Program-made: the position numbers and the translations under genes | Notes under the pieces: model-generated | Database searches by the model: none | What the model was told of the DNA's origin: nothing | Seen by the model: only the letters and a program-made list of their open reading frames with translations | Shown: piece after piece, positions 27,149-35,637 of the stretch | How the letters are laid out: each line of letters begins with the position of its first letter | Numbering within the stretch: position 1 is the first letter of the stretch | Source: Clostridium fessum | Lineage (GTDB): Bacteria; Bacillota; Clostridia; Lachnospirales; Lachnospiraceae | Length of the DNA stretch: 64,000 nt | Assembly (NCBI RefSeq): GCF_003024715.1 | Contig: NZ_PYLO01000002.1 | Location: forward strand, 310,001-374,000 | Direction: 5' to 3'

Positions 27149-27307
27149 ATGGAGTTTTTCAACAGCGCAGTTGGTGTATTGCAGACTTTGGTTATCGCGC
27201 TTGGCGCAGGTCTTGGCATTTGGGGTGCCATTAACCTCATGGAGGGTTACGGCAACGACAATCCGGGCGCAAAGAGCCAGGGCATGAAGCAGTTCATGGC
27301 TAATTAA
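27149..27307 (+). pseudogene. Maff2-family protein, 5' part, interrupted by the nested element
   Basis: ATG at 27149. The 52-residue remnant has the family's hydrophobic start FFNSAVGVLQTLVIALGAGLGIWGAINLMEGYGNDNPGAKSQG and ends KQFMAN in element DNA. The missing part, AGGGVALIGGTLVPLLSQLFG, lies at 37806-37869. Joined at the shared TCATGGC, the two make a 71-residue ORF, the normal Maff2 size. Maff2 is a small two-span membrane protein in the transfer operon of these ICEs. Loss of its second span could weaken conjugation until the inner element leaves. Confidence 0.85.
27294..27300 (+). other. Left junction repeat of the nested element
   Basis: TCATGGC, repeated directly at 37799-37805. The extended context CAG(T/C)TCATGGC agrees at 10 of 11 bases. 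Crossover lies within or next to it. Confidence 0.72.
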
Positions 27308-27370
27308 AGGGAACAAAAAGAAAGGAAAAGCACAATCCAGACGGTATCAGCGGCAGGTTACAAGAATAAA

Positions 27371-27399
27371 TTGTGATTTCACAAGATTGGTGCTATAAT
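27371..27399 (+). promoter_or_regulatory. Promoter with palindromic operator at the left end of the nested element
   Basis: TTGTGA (27371-27376) and TATAAT (27394-27399, within TGCTATAAT) are 17 bases apart. The -35 lies in the palindrome TTGTGATTTCACAA (27371-27384), a likely binding site for an element regulator. A CCGGGGC/GCCCCGG hairpin (27419-27436) follows in the leader. Confidence 0.62.
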
Positions 27400-27465
27400 A
27401 ATAAGAGAAAAGTTCCTGCCGGGGCAGCCGCCCCGGTGGTATGGATAGAAAGGCAGGAAAACAAT

Positions 27466-27738
27466 ATGCACATCAGCTATAAACCACTCTGGCACACACT
27501 GTTAGAGCGTGATATGAGAAAAGAAGATTTAAGGCTTGCCGCCGGTATGACAACGAATATGATTGCCAACATGAGCAAAGAGGGAAAGCACATCAGCATG
27601 GACACATTAGCCCGTATCTGCGAAACGCTGAATTGTGAGATTACCGATGTGATTGAGTTAGTACCAGACGAGCCTGCTTCCACAGGAGGTAAGGAACATG
27701 AGCGAATTGAAACCAAGAATAACAGAAAACGGAATTGA
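27466..27738 (+). CDS. Short XRE/Cro-type HTH regulator
   Basis: 90 residues from the ATG at 27466. Most of the protein is one Cro/C1-type helix-turn-helix (LLERDMRKEDLRLAAGMTTNMIANMSKEGKHISMDTLARICETLNCEITDVIELV). It is the first gene of the nested element, directly behind a promoter with a palindromic operator, so autoregulation is likely. It overlaps the tnpV-like gene by 41 bases in another frame. Confidence 0.82.
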   Translation: MHISYKPLWHTLLERDMRKEDLRLAAGMTTNMIANMSKEGKHISMDTLARICETLNCEITDVIELVPDEPASTGGKEHERIETKNNRKRN

Positions 27739-28075
27739 TTATATCCTTGTTGGGGATTACTACATCCCGGATTTGAAGCTGCCGGAAGAACACCGCCCCA
27801 TTGGAAAGTATGGACGGCTACACCGGGAATATTTAAGAGAAGTCCACCCAGCCAGATTGAACACATTGATATTGACCGGAGAGCTATGGACATATCTTAC
27901 AGACCTGAACGAACAGGCACAGGAACGGTTAGACACCATCATGGAACAGATGAAAGCTGCCGAGGGCGTGACCGAAGAATTAAAGCGTACCCATCAAATG
28001 GAATGGGTGCAGCGTTGCAATAACATTCACAACCGGGCAGAAGAAATTATTTTGCGTGAGATAATTTATTCATAA
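27698..28075 (+). CDS. TnpV-like transposon protein
   Basis: 125 residues, starting within the previous gene after CACAGGAGGTAAGGAAC. The pattern ITENGIDYILVGDYYIPDLKLPEEHRPIGKYGRLHREYLREVHPARLNTLILTGELWTYLTDLNEQA matches TnpV proteins of Tn4451-type elements. Function is unknown in the family; it is carried next to the HTH regulator at the left end. Confidence 0.8.
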   Translation: MSELKPRITENGIDYILVGDYYIPDLKLPEEHRPIGKYGRLHREYLREVHPARLNTLILTGELWTYLTDLNEQAQERLDTIMEQMKAAEGVTEELKRTHQMEWVQRCNNIHNRAEEIILREIIYS

Positions 28076-28122
28076 CGGTGTGATAGAATGATTATGACAA
28101 ATCGGGATTGGTAGGTGATAGT

Positions 28123-28449
28123 ATGAAAAAGAAAACAAAGATTATTATTGGAATTTTGGTTGTTTTTGCAATTTTAGTGGCAGGAATTAGTTATAGAGAA
28201 TATATAAAGGCACACACATTTACACTCTCTGGCAATGAACAGATACAATCAATCACAGGAACTGTAAAAGTAAGTAGTCCGAAAGATACAGAAGTGATTT
28301 TTATTGATGTAAAAACTGGGGTAAATTATGCTATTCCTTATATTACCTCTGGAGCAAGTGAAACGATTAAGCTTGAAAAGGGAAAATGGTATAGTGTTGA
28401 AACAGGCGAAGGACTTACAATGAGTTTGGTGAATGTTCGTATAGAATAG
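28123..28449 (+). CDS. Small membrane-anchored protein of unknown function
   Basis: ATG at 28123 after GGTAGGTGAT. 108 residues: a basic start MKKKTK, one hydrophobic span (about residues 8-24), then a beta-rich extracellular part (SITGTVKVSSPKDTEVIFIDVKTGVNYAIPYITSGASETIKLEKGKWYSVET). The region is AT-rich compared with its neighbours. No family is recognised. It is probably cargo of the nested element. Confidence 0.65.
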   Translation: MKKKTKIIIGILVVFAILVAGISYREYIKAHTFTLSGNEQIQSITGTVKVSSPKDTEVIFIDVKTGVNYAIPYITSGASETIKLEKGKWYSVETGEGLTMSLVNVRIE

Positions 28450-28571
28450 ATAGGGCGTATATTTATTTTTTTGTGGGGCGTAGGATCAAAAGTCAATAGA
28501 AAAAGATATGAGAAAGCATAAATAAAATTCCAGCTTGTCATTCTGAAAATTTAACTGAATAACCACAGCAC

Positions 28572-28616
28572 AAACCGCTGCTACATGGAAGCTAACAAAC
28601 CATGCAACAGCGGTTT
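28572..28616. terminator. Bidirectional terminator
   Basis: AAACCGCTG pairs with CAGCGGTTT, with an inner ATGG/CCAT, and T-runs follow on the plus strand. It lies between the small membrane gene and the convergent XRE gene. Confidence 0.72.
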
Positions 28617-28620
28617 TTCT

Positions 28621-29427
28621 TTACCGTTTTTTCCTCTGGCTGATTGGCGTTCCCATTTTCTTTGATTTTTTGAGAATCCGAATCAGCCAGCGAAATTCTT
28701 CGTCTGACAGATTTTTATAGTTGATACCGAGCTGTTTACAGTAAAGGACAACCAGCTTTTCATCCCGACTGCCCTTGAAATTTTCGACTGCTTCCAGATT
28801 TTCTTTCAATTCATCGGCAACGGTGGTCTGGGGCGCACTCTCGCTGTCCTTTTTGTGGGCTTCCCGAATATCCCGGATAATGAGGTTGAGGTCATCCCGT
28901 ACCATGTGGCTGAAATACTCATCATCACTGATATGTGCGGCTTGCAGCACCTTCAAATGCGGGTCATCTTCGCCGGGGCGATACCGTTCAATGATTTCAT
29001 GCCGGACGGTATCGACAAGGGCGTTGAGGTTCTGAATCTGCATGGTGGCAATCCCATCCACATAAATCTCAATGTCCGCAAGAAACTTGATAAAGTCCTT
29101 ATGGGTGGCAAGTTCGCAGAGCAGACGGTTGTTAATCCGACCGCTTTTCAGAAGTGCCACCATTTCATCGCTCAAATGTAGCTCCCTTAATGGCGTGTTG
29201 ATCTCCACCATGTTCTCTGTCCGGCAAAAGAGATAATCGAGGGACACCCCATAAAAATCTGCCAGCAGGATAAGATTACCATGGTTGATTTCCTTAAAAT
29301 CATCTTTTTCATAACTTCCAAGAGCTGATTTTGAAATACCTGTTTGCTCTGCCAGTTCTTCCAGTTTTAATCCTTTGTTTAATCGTAAATCTTTTAGCCG
29401 TTCCTGTATTGTAGTAGCTCCGTTCAT
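28621..29427 (-). CDS. XRE-family transcriptional regulator
   Basis: 268 residues from the ATG at 29427, which follows GGGGGAGCTGCTTCA. An N-terminal Cro/C1 helix-turn-helix (RLKDLRLNKGLKLEELAEQTGISKSALGSYEKDD, about residues 9-42) is joined to a long helical C-terminal region without a known catalytic motif. An AATTGAT/ATCAATT inverted repeat overlaps its own -10, so it probably represses itself. It likely controls mobility genes of the nested element. Confidence 0.82.
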   Translation of the reverse strand: MNGATTIQERLKDLRLNKGLKLEELAEQTGISKSALGSYEKDDFKEINHGNLILLADFYGVSLDYLFCRTENMVEINTPLRELHLSDEMVALLKSGRINNRLLCELATHKDFIKFLADIEIYVDGIATMQIQNLNALVDTVRHEIIERYRPGEDDPHLKVLQAAHISDDEYFSHMVRDDLNLIIRDIREAHKKDSESAPQTTVADELKENLEAVENFKGSRDEKLVVLYCKQLGINYKNLSDEEFRWLIRILKKSKKMGTPISQRKKR

Positions 29428-29467
29428 TGAAGCAGCTCCCCCTTTTTGACAACATATATAACCGTTG

Positions 29468-29489
29468 AATTGATTATACCATATCAATT
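29468..29489 (-). promoter_or_regulatory. Operator and extended -10 of the XRE gene
   Basis: AATTGAT (29468-29474) and ATCAATT (29483-29489) form an inverted repeat around a TATAAT (minus, 29478-29473) with an upstream TG (TGGTATAAT). Confidence 0.6.
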
Positions 29490-29911
29490 CCGCAATCGTG
29501 GAAATTTCTGATTTTTACCCCGAATTCCTACTTTGTGGACATACGGCACAGGGCACAAAAATGTTCTATGATACAGGTAGTTCATCGATGGATTATTCCA
29601 ATCGAATGACCAGCCTGTGTGGGATATGCTTCCCCGGTGATGTAGTGCCATGACTTTTGGCAGGGATATGGAGGAACCCTGACCAAAACGAGCATACCAA
29701 AGGGAGCGATACGCCGCTGTGAGATTCAGGGGAGGAACGACACCGGGGAGAACTGGCGAACTGACACCGAAATGATACCGAAACACGACAATCTGATAGG
29801 GGGATAGTCTACCCTATCACTGATACTTCGGGAGATTTTAAGCGGCTCTATGACCGTAATTTTGCCGAAAATCGCCCCGAAACCATACACAAAAACGGGA
29901 GGAAGCGCAAT
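29490..29911. other. Intergenic region of the nested element without a clear gene
   Basis: About 420 bases between the divergent XRE gene and the next plus-strand gene. GATAGGG and CCCTATC (near 29798-29820) form a hairpin. A minus-strand frame of 100 codons in this interval has no ribosome-binding site or family pattern. It may hold promoter and control sites. Confidence 0.35.
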
Positions 29912-30100
29912 ATGCCGAGAATGAGCAAAAAGAGGAAGCATGAGCTTTCCTTTTACCTCAATGACCGGGGGCGTGTCACTTACAACGAATTATGCCGGAA
30001 ATGCCAGCATGGGTGCAGGCAGAGCTTCCGGGCGGTTGTGGTTGACTGCCCCCGTTATTTATCCAAACGAGCAAAGAAAAAGGAGGAACACACCGAATGA
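29912..30100 (+). CDS. Small Cys-containing basic protein
   Basis: 62 residues, ATG after GGGAGGAAGCGC. Highly basic, with RKHELSFYLNDRGRVTYNELCRKCQHGCRQSFRAVVVDCPRYLSKRAKKKEE. The CRKCQHGC cluster could bind zinc. Similar short proteins precede the initiator-like gene in related mobilizable elements; no function is known to me. Its stop overlaps the next start (ATGA), so the two are coupled. Confidence 0.7.
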   Translation: MPRMSKKRKHELSFYLNDRGRVTYNELCRKCQHGCRQSFRAVVVDCPRYLSKRAKKKEEHTE

Positions 30101-30438
30101 ATTTTGAATTTATGACGATAGACACACCATTGCCGCCGTGTATGCCATTTCCCATAGCGTTGACAGGATTTCCAGTCAGCAGCACCGCAAAGGTCATGTA
30201 CTGCCGGATGCTGGACGCTATGCTATCCAAAGGGCAGGAGGACGAAAACGGAATCCTGTTTGTCTGCTTCCCTGTCACAGCCATTGCCGCAGTCCTGTCC
30301 CGCAGCTCCATGACGGTCAAGCGTTCTCTGAATGAACTGGAAACCGCTGGGCTTATCATGCGGGTGCGTCAGGGTGTGGGAGAACCAAACCGGATTTATG
30401 TGCTGATACCGGGAAAGGAGGACGCTGCCCTTGCCTGA
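30097..30438 (+). CDS. Winged-helix protein, replication initiator-like
   Basis: 113 residues after AAAGGAGGAAC. It has the RepA_N-like winged helix pattern: AKVMYCRMLDAMLSKGQEDENGILFVCFPVTAIAAVLSRSSMTVKRSLNELETAGLIMRVRQG. The protein is short and lacks a long C-terminal part, so it may be a regulator rather than an initiator. It lies upstream of the oriT and is coupled to genes on both sides. Confidence 0.72.
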   Translation: MNFEFMTIDTPLPPCMPFPIALTGFPVSSTAKVMYCRMLDAMLSKGQEDENGILFVCFPVTAIAAVLSRSSMTVKRSLNELETAGLIMRVRQGVGEPNRIYVLIPGKEDAALA

Positions 30439-30727
30439 GACCTCAAAGCTGGAAAAACTCAACTGGGAGCTGGAGAAAAGCGAAAAGAAACTGCGGAAAG
30501 CCATCAATGATGAAAAGGCATTGCAGTACCAGTTAAAGCAGCTTACCCGAAAGGAACGAACGCACCGGCTCTGTACCCGTGGCGGTATGCTGGAAAGTTT
30601 TCTGCAAGAGCCGGAACGCCTGACAGATGATGATGTCATGCTGTTGTTGAAACTCATTTTTCACAGGCAGGACACGCAGGAACTATTGAAAAAACTGCTG
30701 GAACGGGAGAAGCCGGAAACCCCTTAG
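30431..30727 (+). CDS. DUF3847-type coiled-coil protein
   Basis: 98 residues from a TTG start after AAAGGAGGACG. A charged coiled coil (SKLEKLNWELEKSEKKLRKAINDEKALQYQLKQLTRKERTHRLCTRGGMLESFL) is followed by a short helical end. This is the DUF3847 pattern, common directly upstream of MobA/MobL relaxases. It lies next to the oriT and may act in the relaxosome, like small MobC-type accessories; that is inference. Confidence 0.76.
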   Translation: MPETSKLEKLNWELEKSEKKLRKAINDEKALQYQLKQLTRKERTHRLCTRGGMLESFLQEPERLTDDDVMLLLKLIFHRQDTQELLKKLLEREKPETP

Positions 30728-30731
30728 TTTA

Positions 30732-30767
30732 CTAAGGGCGCAATTATACACCACCCAGAAGTTGGTG
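30732..30767 (-). other. oriT of the nested element (MOBQ type)
   Basis: On the minus strand a CACCA/TGGTG hairpin (30767-30749) is followed directly by TATAATTGCGCCCTTAG (30748-30732). MOBQ nick regions such as those of pIP501 and RSF1010 have an inverted repeat followed by a TAAGTGCGCCCT-like sequence. The order and GCGCCCT core are the same. The relaxase gene lies 1.2 kb away. The GC-rich stretch to 31008 contains several further hairpins (CTCCG/CGGAG, CAGGGG/CCCCTG, GCTGGC/GCCAGC) and no gene. Confidence 0.66.
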
Positions 30768-31038
30768 CATTGCGTTCTCCGAAGGCTCCTCGCCGGAGGG
30801 CTGTGATTTTCCGCAGTCATGGTCTGCTCCAAATCAAACAGGGGACGCTACGCTTCCCCTGCGCTGGCTGCCGCCAGCTACCCTTTTGTGGACTTGCCAT
30901 CTGGGGACACCTTGCGCTGCAAGCTGTTCCCAGCCGACAAGTTTCATAAAATATGCTATCTTTTCGATAGGCAATAAAGTATAATGAAGTCAGCAATAAA
31001 TCAGGAATTTGAGGTCAAGGATTAAACGGGAGGTTTAT

Positions 31039-31293
31039 ATGAAAAAATACCAATGTCCTTGCTGCGGATATTTTACCTATAATGTTCCGGCAAATAAAGA
31101 TTGTGGGTATATTTGCCCCGTTTGTTTTTGGGAGAATGACCCGTTTATTGCTTCTGATAACGAACCAAGCGACTCTAATCATGGAATAACACTAAAAGAA
31201 GCGAAATTCAATTTCTCAAAATTTGGTGCTTGTGAAAAAGAAATGTTATGTTATGTCCGATCACCAAGAGATGATGAAAAAGAAATTTCATAG
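31039..31293 (+). CDS. CPCC-family Cys-rich protein
   Basis: ATG at 31039 after GGGAGGTTTAT. 84 residues with the pattern YQCPCCGYFTYNVPANKDCGYICPVCFWENDP, two C-P-x-C pairs that make a zinc ribbon. The CPCC family is often found in mobile elements and near toxin or immunity genes, without a defined function. Its DNA is AT-rich compared with the relaxase gene, so it looks like separately acquired cargo. Confidence 0.78.
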   Translation: MKKYQCPCCGYFTYNVPANKDCGYICPVCFWENDPFIASDNEPSDSNHGITLKEAKFNFSKFGACEKEMLCYVRSPRDDEKEIS

Positions 31294-31349
31294 CGACAAC
31301 TTCCAACTTGTAGAACTGAAAAATTGAAATTTGATGGGATGGTGATATT

Positions 31350-31841
31350 ATGAAAAAGATAATGGCAGTTATGCTATCGTTGCTTGCTTGTACGGTTCTG
31401 CTTGCAGGGTGCAACACTTCCTCCGAAAGCAATGAAGAACAGTCCTTAAAGGTATATTCATTTAGCGGAGAAAATGAATATATTTCTGTGTCGAATGGTG
31501 TAATTATTTTAGATGGCAAAGATGAAATTTGCTATGGTGGTGATTTGAAAGTGATGTCAGACGATTTTGCTAATATTACCACATACTCAACGACCATTTA
31601 TATCAATGGAAGCGAAAAAGAAACTCTGCTTTCTAATGGTGTTGATGATCAGACAGGTGAGACAATAGATGTTTCTGGAAATGTTGGACAAATTTCTGGT
31701 GACATTCTCAGAGATAGTGACGCTGATAAGTTGACTGATAATTTGTGGTTTGAATTGAAAACAACCAATTTGAACGGAGAAGAAAGCACTTATCGGGTAC
31801 AGTTAGAGACAACTGAAATCACAAAGGAAGTCAAAAAGTAA
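31350..31841 (+). CDS. Lipoprotein of unknown function
   Basis: 163 residues, ATG after GGGATGGTGAT. A signal peptide with a clear lipobox LLAGC (Cys about residue 21) is followed by a polar, Ser/Thr-rich, beta-type domain (EYISVSNGVIILDGKDEICYGGDLKVMS). Predicted to be anchored on the outer face of the membrane. No family is recognised. Like the CPCC protein before it, it is AT-rich cargo placed between oriT and relaxase. Confidence 0.72.
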   Translation: MKKIMAVMLSLLACTVLLAGCNTSSESNEEQSLKVYSFSGENEYISVSNGVIILDGKDEICYGGDLKVMSDDFANITTYSTTIYINGSEKETLLSNGVDDQTGETIDVSGNVGQISGDILRDSDADKLTDNLWFELKTTNLNGEESTYRVQLETTEITKEVKK

Positions 31842-31988
31842 CCCCAAACTCTTACAACTAAATACCCGCCGCCCACAAAGCGGCACACCAAGCAGGAAAT
31901 CTGAAAAAGGTTGCCTGCTTTTTTTCTGCCCAAAATGAGGTGGCAAAACGCCACCCCATCCGCCAATCACAGAAAGGAGTGACACGAA

Positions 31989-33569
31989 ATGCCCTGTCCG
32001 CACAACGAAATTTCTATTGTGCAGCGCAGCCAACAGCAGTCTGCGATTGCCGCCGCTGCTTACCAGAGTGGCGAAAAACTGTTCTGTGAATACGACCAGC
32101 AAGTGAAGCACTATCCGGAAAAGCGTGGTATCGTCCACAATGAAATCCTGCTCCCGGCAAATGCCCCACAGAAATATGCAGACCGCAATACCCTATGGAA
32201 CGCCGCCGAAGCGGTGGAGAAGCAATGGAACTCCCAGCTTGCAAGGCGGTGGGTGCTTACCATCCCCAGAGAGATACCGCCTGACCAGTACGCTGTCCTT
32301 GTACGGGAGTTTTGTGAGCAGCAGTTTGTTTCCAAAGGCATGATTGCTGATTTTGCAATCCATGACCCCCATCCGCCGGGACACAATCCCCACGCCCATA
32401 TCATGCTCACTATGAGGGCAATGGACGAACATGGAAAATGGCTTCCCAAGAGCCGCAAGGTTTATGACCTTGACGAAAACGGGGAACGGATAAAACTTCC
32501 GTCCGGCAGATGGAAAAGCCACAAGGAGGATACGGTGGATTGGAACGACCAGAAGTATTGCGAAATCTGGCGGCATGAATGGGAGGTCATCCAGAACCGC
32601 TATCTGGAAGCCAATGACCGTCCGGAGCGTGTGGACTTGCGTTCCTATGCCAGACAGGGGCTTGATATTGTCCCCACTGTCCATGAGGGGGCTGCTGTCC
32701 GGCAGATGGAAAAGCGTGGTATCCAGACGAATATCGGAAACCTGAACCGGGAAATCAGAGCCGCCAACAGTCTGATGAAGTCCATCCGGCAGCTTATCCA
32801 AAACCTCAAAGGCTGGATTACCGAGCTGGGAGAAAAACGGAAAGAGCTGCTTGCACAAAAAGCGGCGGAGGAAGCGACACTTCTTCCCAATCTGCTGATG
32901 AAGTACATGGAGATACGAAAGGAAGAACGGAAGGACTGGACGAGGGCTGGACAGAACCGGGGGACTTCACAGGACTTAAAGGCAGTCAGCGAAGCCCTGT
33001 CCTATCTCCGGCAAAAGGGACTTTCCACTGTGGAGGACTTAGAAGCGTTTCTGGAATCTTCCGGGAAATCAGCCGCAGATTACCGCAATCAGATGAAGCC
33101 AAAGGAAGCCCGCAGCAAAGTGATTGACGGGATTCTTGCCAGCCGGACAGACTGCAAGGAATGTAAGCCTGTCTATGAGAAGTACCAGAAGATATTTTTC
33201 AAGAAAACAAAGGAGAAATTCAAACAGGAACACCCGGAGGTTGCCCGGTATGCGAAAGCCGCCTCCTACCTTGCCAAGCACCCGGACGATAAGGACAGTA
33301 CCCAAAAGGAGCTGCAAGAGGAGCAGGAAACGCTTCTGGAAGAAATTGCAGCCCTGAAAACACCGCTGACCGAGGTACAGGAGGATTTGAAGAAGCTGCG
33401 GGACATTCGCTACTGGGTACGGAAAGCCACCCCCGGCACAGAAGAAAGCAAAGAGCCGCCCAAGAAACAGCCTATCAAAGAAGTCTTGCAGGATAAGGCT
33501 GACGAGAAAAAAGCACAAAGAACTGTCCCGGCACAGACGAAGCACAAACAACAGGATATGGAACTTTAA
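31989..33569 (+). CDS. MobA/MobL-family relaxase (MOBQ)
   Basis: 526 residues, ATG after AAAGGAGTGACACG. The N-terminal relaxase domain has the histidine motif HNPHAHIMLTMR with HNPHAH at residues 132-137, and a catalytic-tyrosine-containing start. From about residue 250 the protein is helical and Lys/Glu-rich, ending in a basic tail. It would nick the element's oriT at 30732-30767 and lead the strand to a helper coupling protein. Primase and helicase genes follow, as in autonomous-replicating mobilizable elements. Confidence 0.92.
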   Translation: MPCPHNEISIVQRSQQQSAIAAAAYQSGEKLFCEYDQQVKHYPEKRGIVHNEILLPANAPQKYADRNTLWNAAEAVEKQWNSQLARRWVLTIPREIPPDQYAVLVREFCEQQFVSKGMIADFAIHDPHPPGHNPHAHIMLTMRAMDEHGKWLPKSRKVYDLDENGERIKLPSGRWKSHKEDTVDWNDQKYCEIWRHEWEVIQNRYLEANDRPERVDLRSYARQGLDIVPTVHEGAAVRQMEKRGIQTNIGNLNREIRAANSLMKSIRQLIQNLKGWITELGEKRKELLAQKAAEEATLLPNLLMKYMEIRKEERKDWTRAGQNRGTSQDLKAVSEALSYLRQKGLSTVEDLEAFLESSGKSAADYRNQMKPKEARSKVIDGILASRTDCKECKPVYEKYQKIFFKKTKEKFKQEHPEVARYAKAASYLAKHPDDKDSTQKELQEEQETLLEEIAALKTPLTEVQEDLKKLRDIRYWVRKATPGTEESKEPPKKQPIKEVLQDKADEKKAQRTVPAQTKHKQQDMEL

Positions 33570-33634
33570 CAGGCACTTGCCATTTTCAATCAGAGAATGT
33601 CAGGTGCTTTTCTTATTTTCAAGGAGGGATAGAT

Positions 33635-34279
33635 TTGAATGTATTTGAAGCTGTGAAGCAGTCCGTCACAACAAGACAGGCTGCGGAGCATTATGGAATC
33701 CATGCAGGGCGGAACGGGATGGCTTGCTGCCCGTTTCATCACGATAAAACCCCAAGCATGAAGCTGGATCGGCGTTACCACTGCTTCGGCTGCGGTGCGG
33801 ATGGGGATGTGATTGATTTTGCCGCCGCCCTGTATGGGCTGGGAAAGAAAGAAGCCGCCGTACAACTGGCACAGGACTTCGGGCTTTCCTATGAGGACTG
33901 GAAACCGCCGGGAAAGGCAAAAAAGCCCAAGCCCCGGCAGAAATCCCCGGAGGAACAGTTTCAGGAAGCAAAGAACCGCTGTTTCCGTATTCTTGCCGAT
34001 TATTTCCACTTGCTTATGGCATGGAGAACGGACTACGCCCCGCACTCCCTGGAGGAAGCCTTTCATCCCCGGTTTGTGGAAGCCTTACAGAAGCAAGCAC
34101 AAGTGGAATATCTGCTGGATGTGCTGCTGTTCGGGGAAACAGAGGAAAAAGCGGCTTTGATTACGGACTACGGAAAGGATGTGATACAGCTTGAACAGCG
34201 AATGGCAGAGCTTGCAGCCGCAGACGCAGCGAGAACTAAAAAACACCATGAACGCCATGCAACCGCCCCAGAGCATTGA
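33635..34279 (+). CDS. CHC2 zinc-finger primase-like protein
   Basis: 214 residues from a TTG start after AAGGAGGGATAGA. The N-terminal zinc finger is intact: NGMACCPFHHDKTPSMKLDRRYHCFGCGADGDVIDFAA. No TOPRIM catalytic core is present, so it is a shortened primase or a loading partner of the downstream VapE-type helicase. It overlaps the VapE gene by 89 bases if the TTG start of that gene is used. Probably primes replication of the transferred or excised element. Confidence 0.85.
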   Translation: MNVFEAVKQSVTTRQAAEHYGIHAGRNGMACCPFHHDKTPSMKLDRRYHCFGCGADGDVIDFAAALYGLGKKEAAVQLAQDFGLSYEDWKPPGKAKKPKPRQKSPEEQFQEAKNRCFRILADYFHLLMAWRTDYAPHSLEEAFHPRFVEALQKQAQVEYLLDVLLFGETEEKAALITDYGKDVIQLEQRMAELAAADAARTKKHHERHATAPEH

Positions 34280-35585
34280 GGAAATCAAGGCGGGACTGGA
34301 AACTACCGAGAAAGGCGGTGTCCGTCAGAGCATACGGAACTGCCTGACCGTATTCCAGCGTGACCCGCTGCTTTCCGGGGCTATCGCATACAACATCCTG
34401 ACCGACCGCAAGGACATCATAAAGCCCATCGGTTTTCACAGGGAAAGCACCGCCCTGAACGATACGGACATGAAGTATCTGCTTCTTTATCTGGAAGAAA
34501 CCTACGGGCTTACCAATGAGAAAAAGATTGATAACGCCATCGGGATTGTGGCGAATGAAAACAAGTACCATCCCATCCGGGACTATTTAAGTACCCTTGT
34601 GTGGGACGGGACAGAACGAATCCGTTTCTGCCTGCGGCACTTTCTGGGGGCTGACGCAGATGATTACACCTATGAAGCGTTGAAGCTGTTCCTGCTGGGT
34701 GCAATCTCACGAGCCTTTCAGCCGGGGTGTAAGTTTGAAATCATGCTCTGTCTGGTCGGCGGTCAGGGGGCTGGCAAGTCCACCTTCTTCCGTCTGCTGG
34801 CAGTCCGGGACGAGTGGTTCTCCGATGATTTGCGGAAGCTGGATGATGACAATGTGTACCGCAAGCTGCAAGGTCACTGGATTATTGAAATGTCGGAAAT
34901 GATGGCAACCGCAAACGCCAAGAGCATTGAGGAAATCAAGTCATTTTTAAGCCGGCAGAAAGAGGTTTACAAGATACCCTATGAAACCCATCCGGCAGAC
35001 CGCCCCCGTCAGTGCGTATTTGGCGGCACTTCCAATGCCCTTGACTTCCTGCCCCTTGACCGTTCCGGCAACCGCCGCTTTATCCCCGTCATGGTGTACC
35101 CGGAGCAAGCCGAGGTTCACATTTTGGAGGAGGAATCCGCTTCCAGAGCCTATATCGGGCAGATGTGGGCGGAAGCGATGGAGATTTACCGAAGCGGCAG
35201 GTTCAAGCTGGCTTTCAGCCCCGCCATGCAGCGGTATCTCAAAGAACACCAGCGGGATTTTATGCCGGAGGACACCAAAGCCGGAATGATACAGGCGTAT
35301 CTTGATAAGTACACCGGGAGCATGGTCTGTTCCAAGCAGCTCTACAAGGAAGCCTTGAACCATGCCTTTGACGAGCCGAAGCAATGGGAAATCCGGGAAA
35401 TCAACGAGATAATGAACCAGTGCATTTCCGGCTGGCGGTATTTCCCGAACCCAAGAATGTTTTCCGAATATGGCAGACAAAAGGGCTGGGAGCGTGAAAA
35501 CCCGGCAACGGACTCCGGCAACCCGTCTGAAAAAACGATGGATGGTTTTGTGGAGGTCACAGAACAGATGGAGCTTCCATTCTGA
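34191..35585 (+). CDS. VapE-family helicase/primase protein
   Basis: 464 residues if begun at the TTG at 34191 (preceded by AAAGGATGTG); the ATG at 34248 lacks a good ribosome-binding site. The virulence-associated E domain is plain: Walker A CLVGGQGAGKSTF, the following WFSDDLRKLDDDNVYRKLQGHWIIEMSEM, and FLSRQKEVYKIPYETHPADRPRQCVFGGTSN. These are superfamily-3-type replicative helicases in phages and mobile elements. It pairs with the CHC2 protein. Iteron-like repeats follow directly downstream. Confidence 0.87.
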   Translation: MNSEWQSLQPQTQRELKNTMNAMQPPQSIEEIKAGLETTEKGGVRQSIRNCLTVFQRDPLLSGAIAYNILTDRKDIIKPIGFHRESTALNDTDMKYLLLYLEETYGLTNEKKIDNAIGIVANENKYHPIRDYLSTLVWDGTERIRFCLRHFLGADADDYTYEALKLFLLGAISRAFQPGCKFEIMLCLVGGQGAGKSTFFRLLAVRDEWFSDDLRKLDDDNVYRKLQGHWIIEMSEMMATANAKSIEEIKSFLSRQKEVYKIPYETHPADRPRQCVFGGTSNALDFLPLDRSGNRRFIPVMVYPEQAEVHILEEESASRAYIGQMWAEAMEIYRSGRFKLAFSPAMQRYLKEHQRDFMPEDTKAGMIQAYLDKYTGSMVCSKQLYKEALNHAFDEPKQWEIREINEIMNQCISGWRYFPNPRMFSEYGRQKGWERENPATDSGNPSEKTMDGFVEVTEQMELPF

Positions 35586-35597
35586 AAATGACCGCCC

Positions 35598-35637
35598 GTT
35601 GCACCCCCTGTTGCTATCCCGTTGCCGAGCCGGTTGC
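35598..35637 (+). repeat. Iteron-like GTTGC direct repeats
   Basis: GTTGC occurs at 35598, 35610, 35621 and 35633, at 11-12 base spacing, about one helical turn each. Two more lie at 35763 and 35776. The 240-base gap between the VapE gene and tnpW holds no gene. Confidence 0.5.

Noticed and set aside
29484-29786. 100-codon minus-strand frame upstream of the XRE gene
   Set aside because: No ribosome-binding site or family pattern, and it covers the promoter side of the XRE gene.
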